Below are positions 11,352 through 21,350 of a stretch of 64,000 nucleotides of DNA, in pieces. The position numbers and the translations under genes were made by a program. The notes beneath the pieces are model-generated. The model saw nothing but the letters and a program-made list of their open reading frames with translations, searched no databases and was not told where the DNA came from. The number at the start of each line of letters is the position of its first letter. Position 1 is the first letter of the stretch. Source of the stretch: Rhinopithecus roxellana (lineage: Eukaryota > Chordata > Mammalia > Primates > Cercopithecidae). Location of the stretch: assembly GCF_007565055.1 (NCBI RefSeq), contig NC_044568.1, forward strand, positions 38,281,156 to 38,345,155. The letters run 5' to 3'.

Positions 11352-13050
11352 CTGGAGGAGGAAGAGCAAAATGGCTGAACAGAAATTTCCACTGATCATC
11401 TTCCCTGCAGGAACACACTATCTATACAAGAAAGCACATTTCCAAAAATGAAAAATCAGGTGAGTGATCACAGTACCTGGCTTTAACTTCATATCATTGA
11501 AGGAAACACTAAAGAGAGTAGGAAAGACAGTCTTGAATTACCAATGTCACCCCTCCTCCATTCCCCAGCAGTGGCCACATGACAGGGAGAATCTGTTGGT
11601 ATGGGGGAGAGAGAGTGCAGAGATTGTGGGACTTCACATTGAAAGTCAGTGCTGACCTGTTACAATGGAAAGAAACAACAGGCAGAACTCATCCAGTGCC
11701 CATGAAGAGAGCATTTAGACCAACCTTACCCATGGTATATCCCAGCAATCAGAAGTTGAGTTTTGACAAGCCTTGCCACTGTGGGCTAAAGGGCTCTGGG
11801 CTCATAAATAAACTTGAAAGGTAGTCTAGGCCACAAGGACTGTAACTCCTAGGCAACTCCTAGTGCTGTGTTGTTCTGGGAGCCAGTGGACGTGGGGAGC
11901 ATATGACCCAGTGAGACACTAGCCAGGATAGCCAACTCCAGGGTGCACAGCTCGGAGTTTCAAAAGAGACTCCTTCCTTTGAATGGAGGAGAGGAGAGGG
12001 AAGAGTAAAGAGGACTTTGTCTTGCAATTTGGATACCAGCTCAACCACAGTAGGATAGGGCACCAGGCTGGGTCCTGAGGCACCCATTCTAGGCCTTAGC
12101 TCCTAGATAACATGACCTTATATTTGGCAAAACCTAAAGATTCACCAAAATCGATTAGAGATGATAAACAAATATAGTAAATTTGTAGGATACTAAGTTA
12201 TACAAAAAAAAGTAGCATTTCGATATGCCAGCAGGGAACAATCCGAAAAAGCAACAAAAAAGTAGTCCCATTTATAATAGCTACAAATATGATGAAATAC
12301 ATAGAAATTAAGCAAAAAATGGAAAGATCTCTACAATGAAAACTATAAAAAAAGAAAGAAACAGAAGAGGACAGAAAAAATGGGAAGATACTCCACGTTC
12401 ATGGATTGAAAGAATTAATATTGCTAAAATGTCTATATTATCCAAAGCATTAGACAGATTCAATGCAATTCATATCAAAATATCAGTATTATTTCTATTC
12501 AGAAATATAAAAAACAATCCTAAAATTTGTATGGACCCATAAAAGATCCACAATAGCCAAAGCTATCCTGAGCAGGAAGAACAAAACTGGAGAAATCACA
12601 TTATCTGACTTCAAATTGTATTACAGAGCTATAGTAAACAAAACAGTATGTTACTGGCATAAAAACAGATACATAGACCAATAGAACAGATTAGAGTACC
12701 CAGAAACAAATCATGTATGTACAATAAACTGAGTTTTGACAAAGATGCCACGAACATACATACAGGAAAGGTCAGCCTCTTCAACAACTGGTGCTGAAAA
12801 TAAACTGGATGTTCATACACAGAAGAATAAAACTAGACCCCTATCTCTCATCTATACAAAAATGAAATCAAAATGGATTAAAGACTGAAACCTAAGACCT
12901 CAAACAATGAAACTACTGAAAGAAAACACTGCAGGAACATCCTAGGTCATTAAACTGGGCAAAGATTTATTGAATAATACCCCATAAACACAGGTGCCCA
13001 AAACAAAAATGAACAAATGAGATCACATAACTTAACAAGTTTCTGCACAG

Positions 13051-13081
<31 letters not shown>

Positions 13082-14175
13082 ACAATGTGAAGAGACAATC
13101 CATAGAATGGGAGAGAATATCTGCAAACTATCCATCTCACAAGAGATTAGCAATATAATATATAAGGAGCTTAAACCACTCCATAGGAATAAATCTAATA
13201 ATCTAATTAAAAAGTGGGCTAAAGACCTGAATAGATATTTCTCAAAGGAAGACTACAAGTTGCAAGTAGGTATATGGGTATATGGAAAGGTACTCAACAT
13301 CACTGGCCATCAGAGAAATACAAATCACAACATGAGATATTTATTATGTCACCCCAGATACAATGGCTTTTATCTAAAAGACTATAACCAATGCTAGCAA
13401 GTATCTGGAGAAAAGGGAACCCTTGCACACTGTTGACAGAAATGTCAATTAGTATAACCACTATGAAGAACAGTTTGGAATTTCCTCAAATATTAAAAAC
13501 AGACCTGCCACATGATCCAGCAATCCCACTGCTGAGTATATATCCAAAGGAAAAGAAATCAGTTTTCAAAGAGATATCTTGACTACCACGATTAACGCAG
13601 CATGAGTTACAATAGCCAAGATTTGAAAGAACCTAAGTGTCCAACAGACGAATGGATAAAGAAACTGTGGCACATATATGCAACGAAGTACTATTCAGCT
13701 ATCAAAAGGAATCCTATCATTTGCAACAACATGGATGGAACAGGAGGTCGTTATATTAAATGAAGTAAGCCATGCACAAAATGACAAATTTTGCATGTTC
13801 TCACTTATTTGTGGGAGCTAAAAATTAAATGAATTAATGGAGCTAGAGAGTAGAATGATAGTTACCAGAGGCTGAGAAGGGTAATGGAGGGATGGTGGGA
13901 AAGTGGGAGTGGTTAATGGGTACAAAAATAGTTACAAATAATAAATAAGGTTCAGTATTTGATAGTATAGCAGGGTGACAATAGTAACAATTTAATTGTA
14001 CATTTAAAAACAACTAAAAGAATATAATTGGATTGTTTGTAACACAAAGGATAAATGCCTGAGGGAGTGGTGTGATTATTTCACATTTTATACCTATGTC
14101 AAAGTATTTCATGTACCCACAAATATATGCACTTAATATGTACCCACAAAAATTAAAAATTACAAAAATTATTGT
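11352..14175 (+). mobile_element. L1MA-like LINE-1: 5'UTR fused to late ORF2
   Basis: The plus-strand LINE-1 begins with an L1MA/L1PB-type 5'UTR (GAGGAGGAAGAGCAAAATGG, then GTGAGTGATCACAGTACCTGG, then CTTGCCACTGTGGGCTAAAG, then AAACTTGAAAGGTAGTCTAGG). It runs to about 12120. There it switches directly to late ORF2 (GCAAAACCTAAAGATTCACC), so the rest of the 5'UTR, all of ORF1 and most of ORF2 are absent. The remainder follows L1MA ORF2 and 3'UTR to an A-rich end near 14170. Frames are closed. Confidence 0.85.
13051..13078 (+). repeat. (A)28 tract inside L1 ORF2
   Basis: An uninterrupted run of 28 A replaces the short A-rich CAGCAAAGGAAACAATC-type sequence expected at this place in L1MA ORF2. 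It is a mononucleotide expansion inside the element, not a retrotransposon tail, because L1 sequence continues in register on both sides. Confidence 0.85.
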
Positions 14176-15301
14176 TTTATGTTATATCAGTAAATGAACA
14201 TCATTTTGACCTGTATCCAATGTTGTCATTTGGGAAGTGTGTGTACGTGTGTGTGTGCACGTATGTGGGTGTGTGTTTCTTGCAGCCTTTGATTCAAGAT
14301 TTTCATTTTAGATTGAAAAAATTATGTGTATCATTCAGGGAAATCACCTTATAAAACATAGTGGAAAAATCATGCTATTCCATAAGATTGCAAAGTATAA
14401 AAGTCATGGGAGATACAAATACTGATTAATACCTTTTTTTTCTTGTTCCAAAATGTGACAGGGATGGGGGTTTAAATCGGTTTGTGATACTTGATTTTAT
14501 TTTTTCCAATTCTGCTAGTATTATTGTAGTAAATTCACAGGACTAGACACTAGAAACATTATGCAGATTTATGTTTTCGATCTTGCTGTAATTTCAGGAT
14601 AGCCGTGATGCTTATGTTAGAACTAAAACAGCACATTTATTTTACTATACTACAATTGAGCAATTGTAACATTTCTTAAAAGTTAAGCTATTTATTCTCT
14701 AATATTGTGTCTGCTGGCTGGGTGGAAAATTGTTCATATTCTTGTACACAGAGAGTATGCAATAAAAAAAGGCGATAGCCTTTTGAAGTTACTTACACTA
14801 ATAACATATGATTATTACCCATCTGTTTCTTTCTAAATAAGGTATTCTAGATACCTTGAAGCCAGAACTCAGCTCATACTTCTGTTTTTGTTCCTTTCTT
14901 CTATTTGTCGTTGTACCTTCCTTGTTTCTTTTATAATTTTTAAACAAACATCTTTTATTAGAAATTTCACTTAATTCTTAGATTACAAGTGTTTTTGAAT
15001 ATATGAGATAAGGGCACAGGATATCAGGATATTTGACTTTTGGGGGGCGCAGAAATGAGTCACAAGATAGGTACCCTAGTACTGCTTGACTCATGCATCA
15101 TTGCACATGCGGGAAGCACAATGGAATACAGCCAAGAAAGAACAAAGAGTATCTATAGAAATCTAGGGACTGCATGAGTAGACATACTCAAAGGGACACA
15201 GTACATCAGTTATCACAGGAAGGCTCCACAGAAGTCATTAAATAAGACATCAGTTTTAAGCATTTGCTAAGTTCAATGGGAGTAAAGTCCCTTTGTAATG
15301 G
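14176..15301. other. Unrecognised, with a short (GT)n
   Basis: This is AT-rich sequence with no family I can name. It contains an imperfect GT-rich run (14238-14277) and a short hairpin at about 14766-14783 (AAAAGGC and GCCTTTT arms). Confidence 0.55.
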
Positions 15302-15599
15302 TGTGATGGTTAATTTTATGTGTCAACTTTGGTGGTGTTTTTTTTGATGAGATTAACATTTAAATTAATGCACATTGAAGCAGATTCCCTTCCACAATGT
15401 GCATGGGTATTATTTAGTAAGCAGAAGGCCTAAGTAGAACAAAATGGCCTTTTTGAACAAAATGAAATTTTCCAGAGATTACCTTCAAAACAAATTTGCA
15501 ACATCAACTCTTCTGGACTTAGAGCCTGATAAACCACACTGCAGATTTTGGACTTTCCAGTCTCCATAGTCATGTAAGCCAATTCCTTGTAGGTATATA

Positions 15600-16012
15600 C
15601 AGTTGACCCGTGAACAATGCACGCGTTGGAGGTGGTGATGCCCACGCAGTCAAAAAATCTGTGTATAACTTTTGAATGCCCCTAAACTCAACTACTGATA
15701 GCCTATTGACGACCCAAAGCCTTATTGAAAACACAAATAGTATATTAACACATATTTTGTATGTTATATGTATTGTATATGGCATTCTAATAATAAAGTA
15801 AGCTAGAGAAAAGAAAATTATAAGACAGAGAAAATATATTTACTAATCATTAAGTGAAAGTAGATAATCATAAATGTTTATATCCTCATTGTCATATTTG
15901 AGGAGGCTGAGGAGTAGGAAGAGGAGGGGTCTTGTTATCTCAAGGTTGTCAGAGATGGAGGAAAATCCATGTATGAGTAGACTCACACAGTTCAAACCCA
16001 TGTTGTCCACTG
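15600..16012 (-). mobile_element. Tigger-type MITE with TA target duplication
   Basis: The 413-bp non-autonomous DNA transposon starts CAGTTGACCCGTGAACAATG. It ends CAGTTCAAACCCATGTTG, then TCCACTG, an imperfect inverted copy of the start. It is flanked by TA on each side (15598-15599 and 16013-16014). The internal text TCTGTGTATAACTTTTGAAT followed by GCCCCTAA is typical of the pogo/Tigger-derived repeat I have in mind. Orientation is opposite to the copy at 18417-18876. Subfamily uncertain. Confidence 0.8.
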
Positions 16013-16014
16013 TA

Positions 16015-16130
16015 TATATGCATGTGTGCATGTGTGTATACACGCATATGTATTTATAGACATACATACACACATATGTCTACGTACACACATGTGTGTG
16101 TATGTGTGTATATATATATTATGTATCTTA
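16015..16130. repeat. TG/CA/TA-rich low-complexity tract
   Basis: This is mixed (TG)n, (CA)n and (TA)n sequence with alternating purine and pyrimidine over about 115 bases, lying in the right part of the LTR-like repeat. Related elements carry a (TC)n/(TA)n run at the same place. Confidence 0.8.
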
Positions 16131-16164
16131 TAGGTCCTTTTTCTCTGGAGAACACTGAGTAATA

Positions 16165-17425
16165 TAAACAATATCTTGTCAGTAAAGCAGAGCTTTTTTC
16201 TTCTTTTTTTTCTCACATGTGTCAGTACTGAAGAGGTCACTGACAGCCATGAGCTACTGAGAGAAGAAGTGAATGAGAGAGAACTAGTTGGCTACACTCT
16301 TTTGTCTAGAAGAAGGTACCAAATTCAAAACCAGTCCTAGTCATAGAGGTGGGAGAAGTCTTGATCTTAATAGAATTTTAAAATGTTAATCAATGTAGGA
16401 TTCAATGTCTTCTCAATGGAGATGTTTACAGCAAAAATTAAGCATAAGATATTTTATTATCTAAAGCAAACAGAGAAATTATGGGATCTGCTACAGAGGT
16501 TTTATGCAATAACAAAGGGGATTTTTTTCTATAATGAATACATTTTAAAGAGTAATACAATACAAAATTAAAGTTATATTTTGATCACATTCCACAAGTT
16601 TACCTCTTTAGTACATTTATTAGAAGTACTTAGAAGACAGGATCAATTACTTCTAGGTGAGTAAGTAGGGAGAGAAATGATGATCTGAATATTATGTCAT
16701 TGGTTTCTTAAGTGAATATGGTATTATTAATAGAGAAGTTTTGAGAAAAATATAAGTTCTAGTTTCTAGATGCGCATGTTTAAAATATAGGTAGATATCA
16801 AAACAGATGCCAATTAGCATAAGAAACACACAAATCTAGTTTTTCCAACTTACATTTTTCAAACTGAATTTTAAATTCGTTTCCTTTCATCTTCTCATCA
16901 TTGATTCAGAAACATTTTTCCTATTATTCTATTTTCTGCCTTAGGAAAGTGCTTCCATTTATTGATGAACCAGAGCTGAAAAACCCCAAGTAAAGATTTC
17001 AGTAAAGGGTGGTTGTTGTTGCGGTTATTATTGTTTTTGGTTTCTTTTTTCATGGTGAGATTTTCTTTAAAAAAGTTTTGGTAATAGACATAGCAAATGA
17101 TCTGAAAAATAATAAAGGAAAAGAAGAAACCTATTATAAAATGCTCAAATAAATAATGAATCAAGAGAGGAAGGCCAATCCATTCTCCCTAGGACTGTGA
17201 TCAAGATGGGAAAATCACAAAAAAATAAACTGTTTATGTATTTATTTATTATTTTTAACTTCTCTATTTGCATCACTGTATTATTTCTTCTGCCCTGTTT
17301 CCCTTGATTTATAAAAACAGAAAATAGCAATTAAACAGTGTTTGTCTTTCCTATCATAAATCTGTAGAAAACGTTATGTGAGTGTGCATGTTAGTAACTG
17401 ACAATTCAATTATTTTCACTGTAAC
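16165..17425. other. Nothing recognised
   Basis: This is AT-rich sequence. I see no repeat family and no coding signature; short open frames look like chance. Confidence 0.55.
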
Positions 17426-17434
17426 TAAAATTAT

Positions 17435-17751
17435 TTCTTTTTTTCTTTTTCTTTTTTTTTTTTTTTTTTTTTGAGACGGAGTCTTGCTCTGCCATCCAGG
17501 CTGGAGTGCAGTGGCCGGATCTCAGCTCACTGCAAGCTCCGCCTCCCGGGTTTACACCATTCTCCTGCCTCAGCCTCCAGAGTAGCTGGGACTACAGGTG
17601 CCCGCCACCTCGCCCGGCTAGTTTTTTGTGTTTTTTAGGAGAGACGGGGTTTCACCGTGTTAGCCAGGATGGTCATCTCCTGACCTCGTGATCCGCCCGT
17701 CTCGGCCTCCCAAAGTGCTGGGATTACAGGCTTCAGCCACCGCGCCCGGCC
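17435..17751 (-). mobile_element. AluYR-type SINE (Old World monkey)
   Basis: A full-length, little-decayed Alu lies in reverse orientation. It is flanked by the perfect duplication TAAAATTAT (17426-17434 and 17752-17760). Variants include GGCCGGATCTCAGCTCACTG, CCGGGTTTACACCATT, GCCACCTCGCCCGGCTAG and CCGCCCGTCTCGG. I associate these with AluYR subfamilies of cercopithecid monkeys; human AluY reads GGCGCGATCTCGG, GGTTCACGCC, CCACCACGCC and CCCGCCTCGG there. A TCG is missing in GGATGGTCATCTCC. Confidence 0.9.
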
Positions 17752-18416
17752 TAAAATTATATTTTTTCTAGAACATTTTAAATTCATATTTTCAAAGTTA
17801 TTGTTATAAAGGGTTTACATGCTCATCTCTTTTTGAATATTTTAACGTTGTTATTATGATGTAACTGATATGTGAAAACAAATCTGCAGCATCAATTCTT
17901 CTAGATTTCCAGTGTGCTGGATTTCCAGCCTGCACACATTTAAGGCATTTAATAAGTTTGCCTTATGTATATTCCAGTGAAACCATCACCAAATTCAGAT
18001 AATGAACATTTTGATTACTCCAAACGTTTGATGGTGTCTCTTTGTAATCCCCTCCCTTTAATCTCAGCTCACTAATTCCTCCTCCTCATCCTTCCCACTT
18101 ACTTGTTTTCTATCACAATGGATTAGTTTTCACTTTCTAAAATTTATAAATAGAACAATGATGTGTGTAGTTTTACTGGTCTGGTTTCTTTCACTTGGCA
18201 TAATTATTCTGGATGCATTTGTCTTGTAGTATATATCAATAGTCTGTCCCTTTGTATTGCTGAATAGTGTCCCATTGTGTAGATGTACCAGAGGTTGTCT
18301 GTCCATTCACCTGTTGATATTGCTTCCACTTTGAGGCTATTGCAAATAAAGCCACTACAATCATTCTTAGGCAATTCTTTGTATAAACATGTGCCTTGGT
18401 TTGTCTTTGGTAAATA

Positions 18417-18876
18417 CAGTTGACCCTTGAACAGCACGAGTTTGAAAGGTGCAGGTCTACTTTTACATGGATTTTCTTCTGCCTCTGCTAGCTCTGAGAC
18501 AGCAAAACCAATCCCTTCTCTCCCTCCTTTCCGTCTCTCCTCTTTTTCAGCCTACTCAACCTACTCAAAGTGAAGATGACAAATATGAAGACCTTTACTA
18601 CTTTTACCCGATGAATAGGACATAGATTTTCTCTTCCTTATTATTTTCTTAATAACATGCTGTTTTCTCTAGCTTAGTTTATTGTAAGAGTACAGCATAC
18701 TATATATATACCTTACAAAATATCTGTTAATTTGCCACTTACCTTATTGGTAAGGCTTTCAGTTAACAGTAGGCCTTTAATAGTTAAGTTCTGGGGGGAG
18801 TCAAAGATTATACATGAATTTTGAACTGCTCAGGGTGTTGGCACCCTTAAGCCCAGCATTGTTCAAGGGTAAACTG
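18417..18876 (+). mobile_element. Tigger-type MITE inside L1M
   Basis: The 460-bp element starts CAGTTGACCCTTGAACAGCA and ends GCATTGTTCAAGGGTAAACT then G, an inverted copy of the start. The left flank is TA (18415-18416); the right flank is CA, probably a mutated TA. Removing it restores the L1M text TTTGGTAAATA/CCTAGGAGTGAAA. It belongs to the same family as 15600-16012 but has the opposite orientation, and it carries an extra C/T-rich stretch near 18470-18620. Confidence 0.85.
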
Positions 18877-19399
18877 CACCTAGGAGTGAAACAGATGGAT
18901 TATCTGACAGGTGTAGGCATAACTTTTTTAAAAACTGCTGAAATATTTCCTAAAGCGATCCTACCACTTTACATTCCTTCCAGTACTATATCAGAGTTTC
19001 ATCCTCACCAAAACTTGGTATGGTCAGTTTTTATTTTCTGGCTATTCCGATAGGTATGCAGTGATATGTCATTACGATTTCAAATGGTGTTTCCCTAATG
19101 ATCAGTGATGCTAAGCATCTTTTCATGTGCTTATGTGCTGTCCACATATTTTCTTTGGTAAAGTGTCTGTTCCTATACTTTGTCCATTTTTAATCGGGTT
19201 GTTTGTTTTTCTTATGGAGTTTTTAAATGTACTTTACATATCCTGGAAATAAGCCCTTTACCAGATAATAATTTTTGCAAAATTTTCATTCAGTCTATGG
19301 CTTGCCTTTTCTTGTCTTACCTGGGTCTTTCAATAAGGATAAGCTGTGAATATTGATGGAGTTCATTTTATCAATTTGTTCTTTCATGGACTATTTTTT

Positions 19400-19462
19400 A
19401 TTTTTTTAAGTTCTGGGATACATGCTCAGGACATGCAGGTTTGTTACATGGGTATATATGTG
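19400..19462 (-). mobile_element. 63-bp L1 3'-end micro-insertion
   Basis: A minute 5'-truncated L1 insertion, read on the minus strand, consists only of the last ~50 bases of an L1P 3'UTR plus a short tail. On the plus strand it is the T-run, TTAAGTTCTGGGATACATGC, TCAGGACATGCAGGTTTG and TTACATGGGTATATATGTG. A perfect 15-bp target duplication CATGGACTATTTTTT flanks it (19385-19399 and 19463-19477). Its host is the antisense L1M. Confidence 0.9.
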
Positions 19463-19650
19463 CATGGACTATTTTTTTGTAGTTTTATGTCTAAGAAGTC
19501 ATTGTCTAGCTCAAAGTCATCATTTTTCACCTGTACTTTCTAATAAAAATTTTACAGTTGTCTTAGGTTTTACGTTGAAGTCTACAATCCATTTTGAGTT
19601 AATTTTACAGAATCCAAAGAATTTAATAAATTCACCTGTATATCTTATTA

Positions 19651-19890
19651 CTTTTGAACATTTTGATTATGACAGTCCTATATAATTTTTTTCATATTTT
19701 TTGTGCTTCATGTTGTTTAAGTCTCAATAATTTATAGCTTTATATTTTGCTTCAAATAAAAACATTATTTCTTCAAATATCTTTCTGTCTCTTCTACTTT
19801 TTAAATTTTGTTTTTACTTTGTGTTTTAATTTCAAATTGCGTTTATTAATATGTCTTTAAATGCACTAATCTTTTCTCTTGAAATGTTTA
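19651..19890 (-). repeat. Duplicated L1M segment, copy 1 (out of place)
   Basis: About 240 bases match 20954-21190. The first ~40 bases (from CTTTTGAACATTTTGATTAT onward) are identical except for one extra T, and the rest is lower but clear similarity. In L1M order this text belongs with the 5' part of the element, so copy 2 is in the expected place. Copy 1 interrupts late ORF2 sequence (left text ends TTTTGAGTTAATTTTAC, right text resumes GGACAAATTGTTACAAAAG). Confidence 0.7.
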
Positions 19891-20324
19891 TATATATAAT
19901 TTCCCATTTTACAGGACAAATTGTTACAAAAGCAATCCTTTCCCTACTGAATTGCCTTGACACTTATATCAAAAAAATTAGTTCTTCATATGTATGCATG
20001 ATATTATTTGAGGCTCTCCATTGCATTCCATTGATCTTTTATCTATATTTGTTACAATACCACATTGTGTTAGTGTTGTTGCCTTATGATGACATGTGAA
20101 ATCAGGTGGTATTAACTCTACCACTTTGATTTTTTTTTTCAAAATTGTTTTGGCTATTCTAGGTCCATCAAATTTCCATATTAGTTTTATAATCAATTTA
20201 TTGATGTCTATAAAAAATACCTGTTTGGATTTTGATTAGAATTTTATTTAATTTGTACATTAATTTTAGAAGTATATCTCAATACTATTAAGTCTTCCAA
20301 CTTAAGAATTCTATATAAATGCAT

Positions 20325-20385
20325 ACTGTGCATGTATGTGTGTGTATATACATATTATATATATTTATATATATAATTTTAGGTC
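20325..20385. repeat. TG/TA low-complexity tract
   Basis: This is an imperfect (TG)n-(TA)n run inside the antisense L1M. Confidence 0.75.
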
Positions 20386-20953
20386 TTTAATTTCTCTCAG
20401 CAATATTGCATAGATTTTTGGTGTACATATATAAAGAACTTTCAAATCTTTTGTCAAAGTCAAACCTTATATGACATATTTGTATGCTTTTTTGAATGGT
20501 ATTTATACATTTAATTTGCAATATTCATTATTAATAGGTAGAAATGGAATTGATTTCACTTATGTATCTTGTATCTTGAAACTTTGCTGTACTCACTCAT
20601 TTGCTATAGTAGCTTTTTGGTAGATCTAATTGGGTTTTATGCATACATAATCATGAGGTCTGAAAATTGAGACCGTTTATTCCCTCTTTACCATTTAGAT
20701 ACATTTTTACTTCTTTTTTGTACCTTATTGTTCAAGTTAGAACATCTAGCACAAATTGAATAGAAGTGATGAGAGCAGACATCCTTGTCTTGTTCCTGAT
20801 TTTAAAAGCAAAGACATCAGTACTTTAAAGATGTTACACTATTTTTTCACTTGTCTTTGTTTCTAAAAAGAAATCTGTTTTCTTTATCTTTGCTCTTTTG
20901 TATATAATGTCTTTTTTTCTCTGGCTTACATTAAGCTTTTCTCTTCCTTACTG

Positions 20954-21190
20954 CTTTTGAACATTTTGATTATGACAGTCCTATATAATTTTTTCATGTT
21001 TATTACGCTTCATGTTCTTTAAGCTTCTATGATCTGTAACTTCATAGTTTCAAATTTTAAAAATTACCATTATTCCTTCAAACATTGTTCTGTCTTCCAC
21101 TTTTAAAATTTTCTTTTACTTTGTGTTTTAATTTAATATTCTTTTCATTTATACGTTTTCAAATGCACTAAGCTTTTCTTTTGCAATGTC
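20954..21190 (-). repeat. Duplicated L1M segment, copy 2 (expected place)
   Basis: This is the partner of 19651-19890 in the same orientation, about 1.3 kb away. Its right neighbour continues in L1M order toward the 5' end. Confidence 0.7.
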
Positions 21191-21264
21191 TAATAATCAT
21201 TTCTTCCCACCCAATGAGTATTTCCTGACAGACATCGTGGGTTTCTTATCTAGAACTTTAAGCT

Positions 21265-21350
21265 GACATATCTATAGCTATATCTGTATAGCTTGCTATG
21301 TAGCTACATATCTAGCTAGGTGGCTATTATCTATCTATATATCCCATATC
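21265..21350. repeat. TATC/TAGC-rich imperfect microsatellite
   Basis: Imperfect TATC, TAGC and CTAG units run for about 85 bases inside L1M 5' sequence. They were probably expanded after insertion. Confidence 0.65.

Larger units (their letters stand above)
15302..16164 (+). mobile_element. LTR-like interspersed repeat split by a MITE
   Basis: The left part opens with TGTGATGGTTAATTTTATGT followed by GTCAACTT, and continues with GATGAGATTAACATTTAAAT and CATGTAAGCCAATTCCTTGT. The right part (after 16012) ends CTTATAGGTCCTTTTTCTCT followed by GGAGAACACTGAGTAATA. Joined across the MITE the repeat is about 450 bases. I know this order from a common mammalian repeat with TG-start LTR-like ends, but I do not assign a family name. 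Confidence 0.6.

Noticed and set aside
11352..14175. Processed pseudogene interpretation of the 5'UTR/ORF2 fusion
   Set aside because: Both halves are recognisable L1 text in normal order, so an L1 with a deletion or splice is enough; no host mRNA is involved.
14766..14783. Hairpin followed by nearby T-runs, resembling a bacterial terminator
   Set aside because: The stem is only 7 bases, and the eukaryotic context makes such a terminator meaningless.
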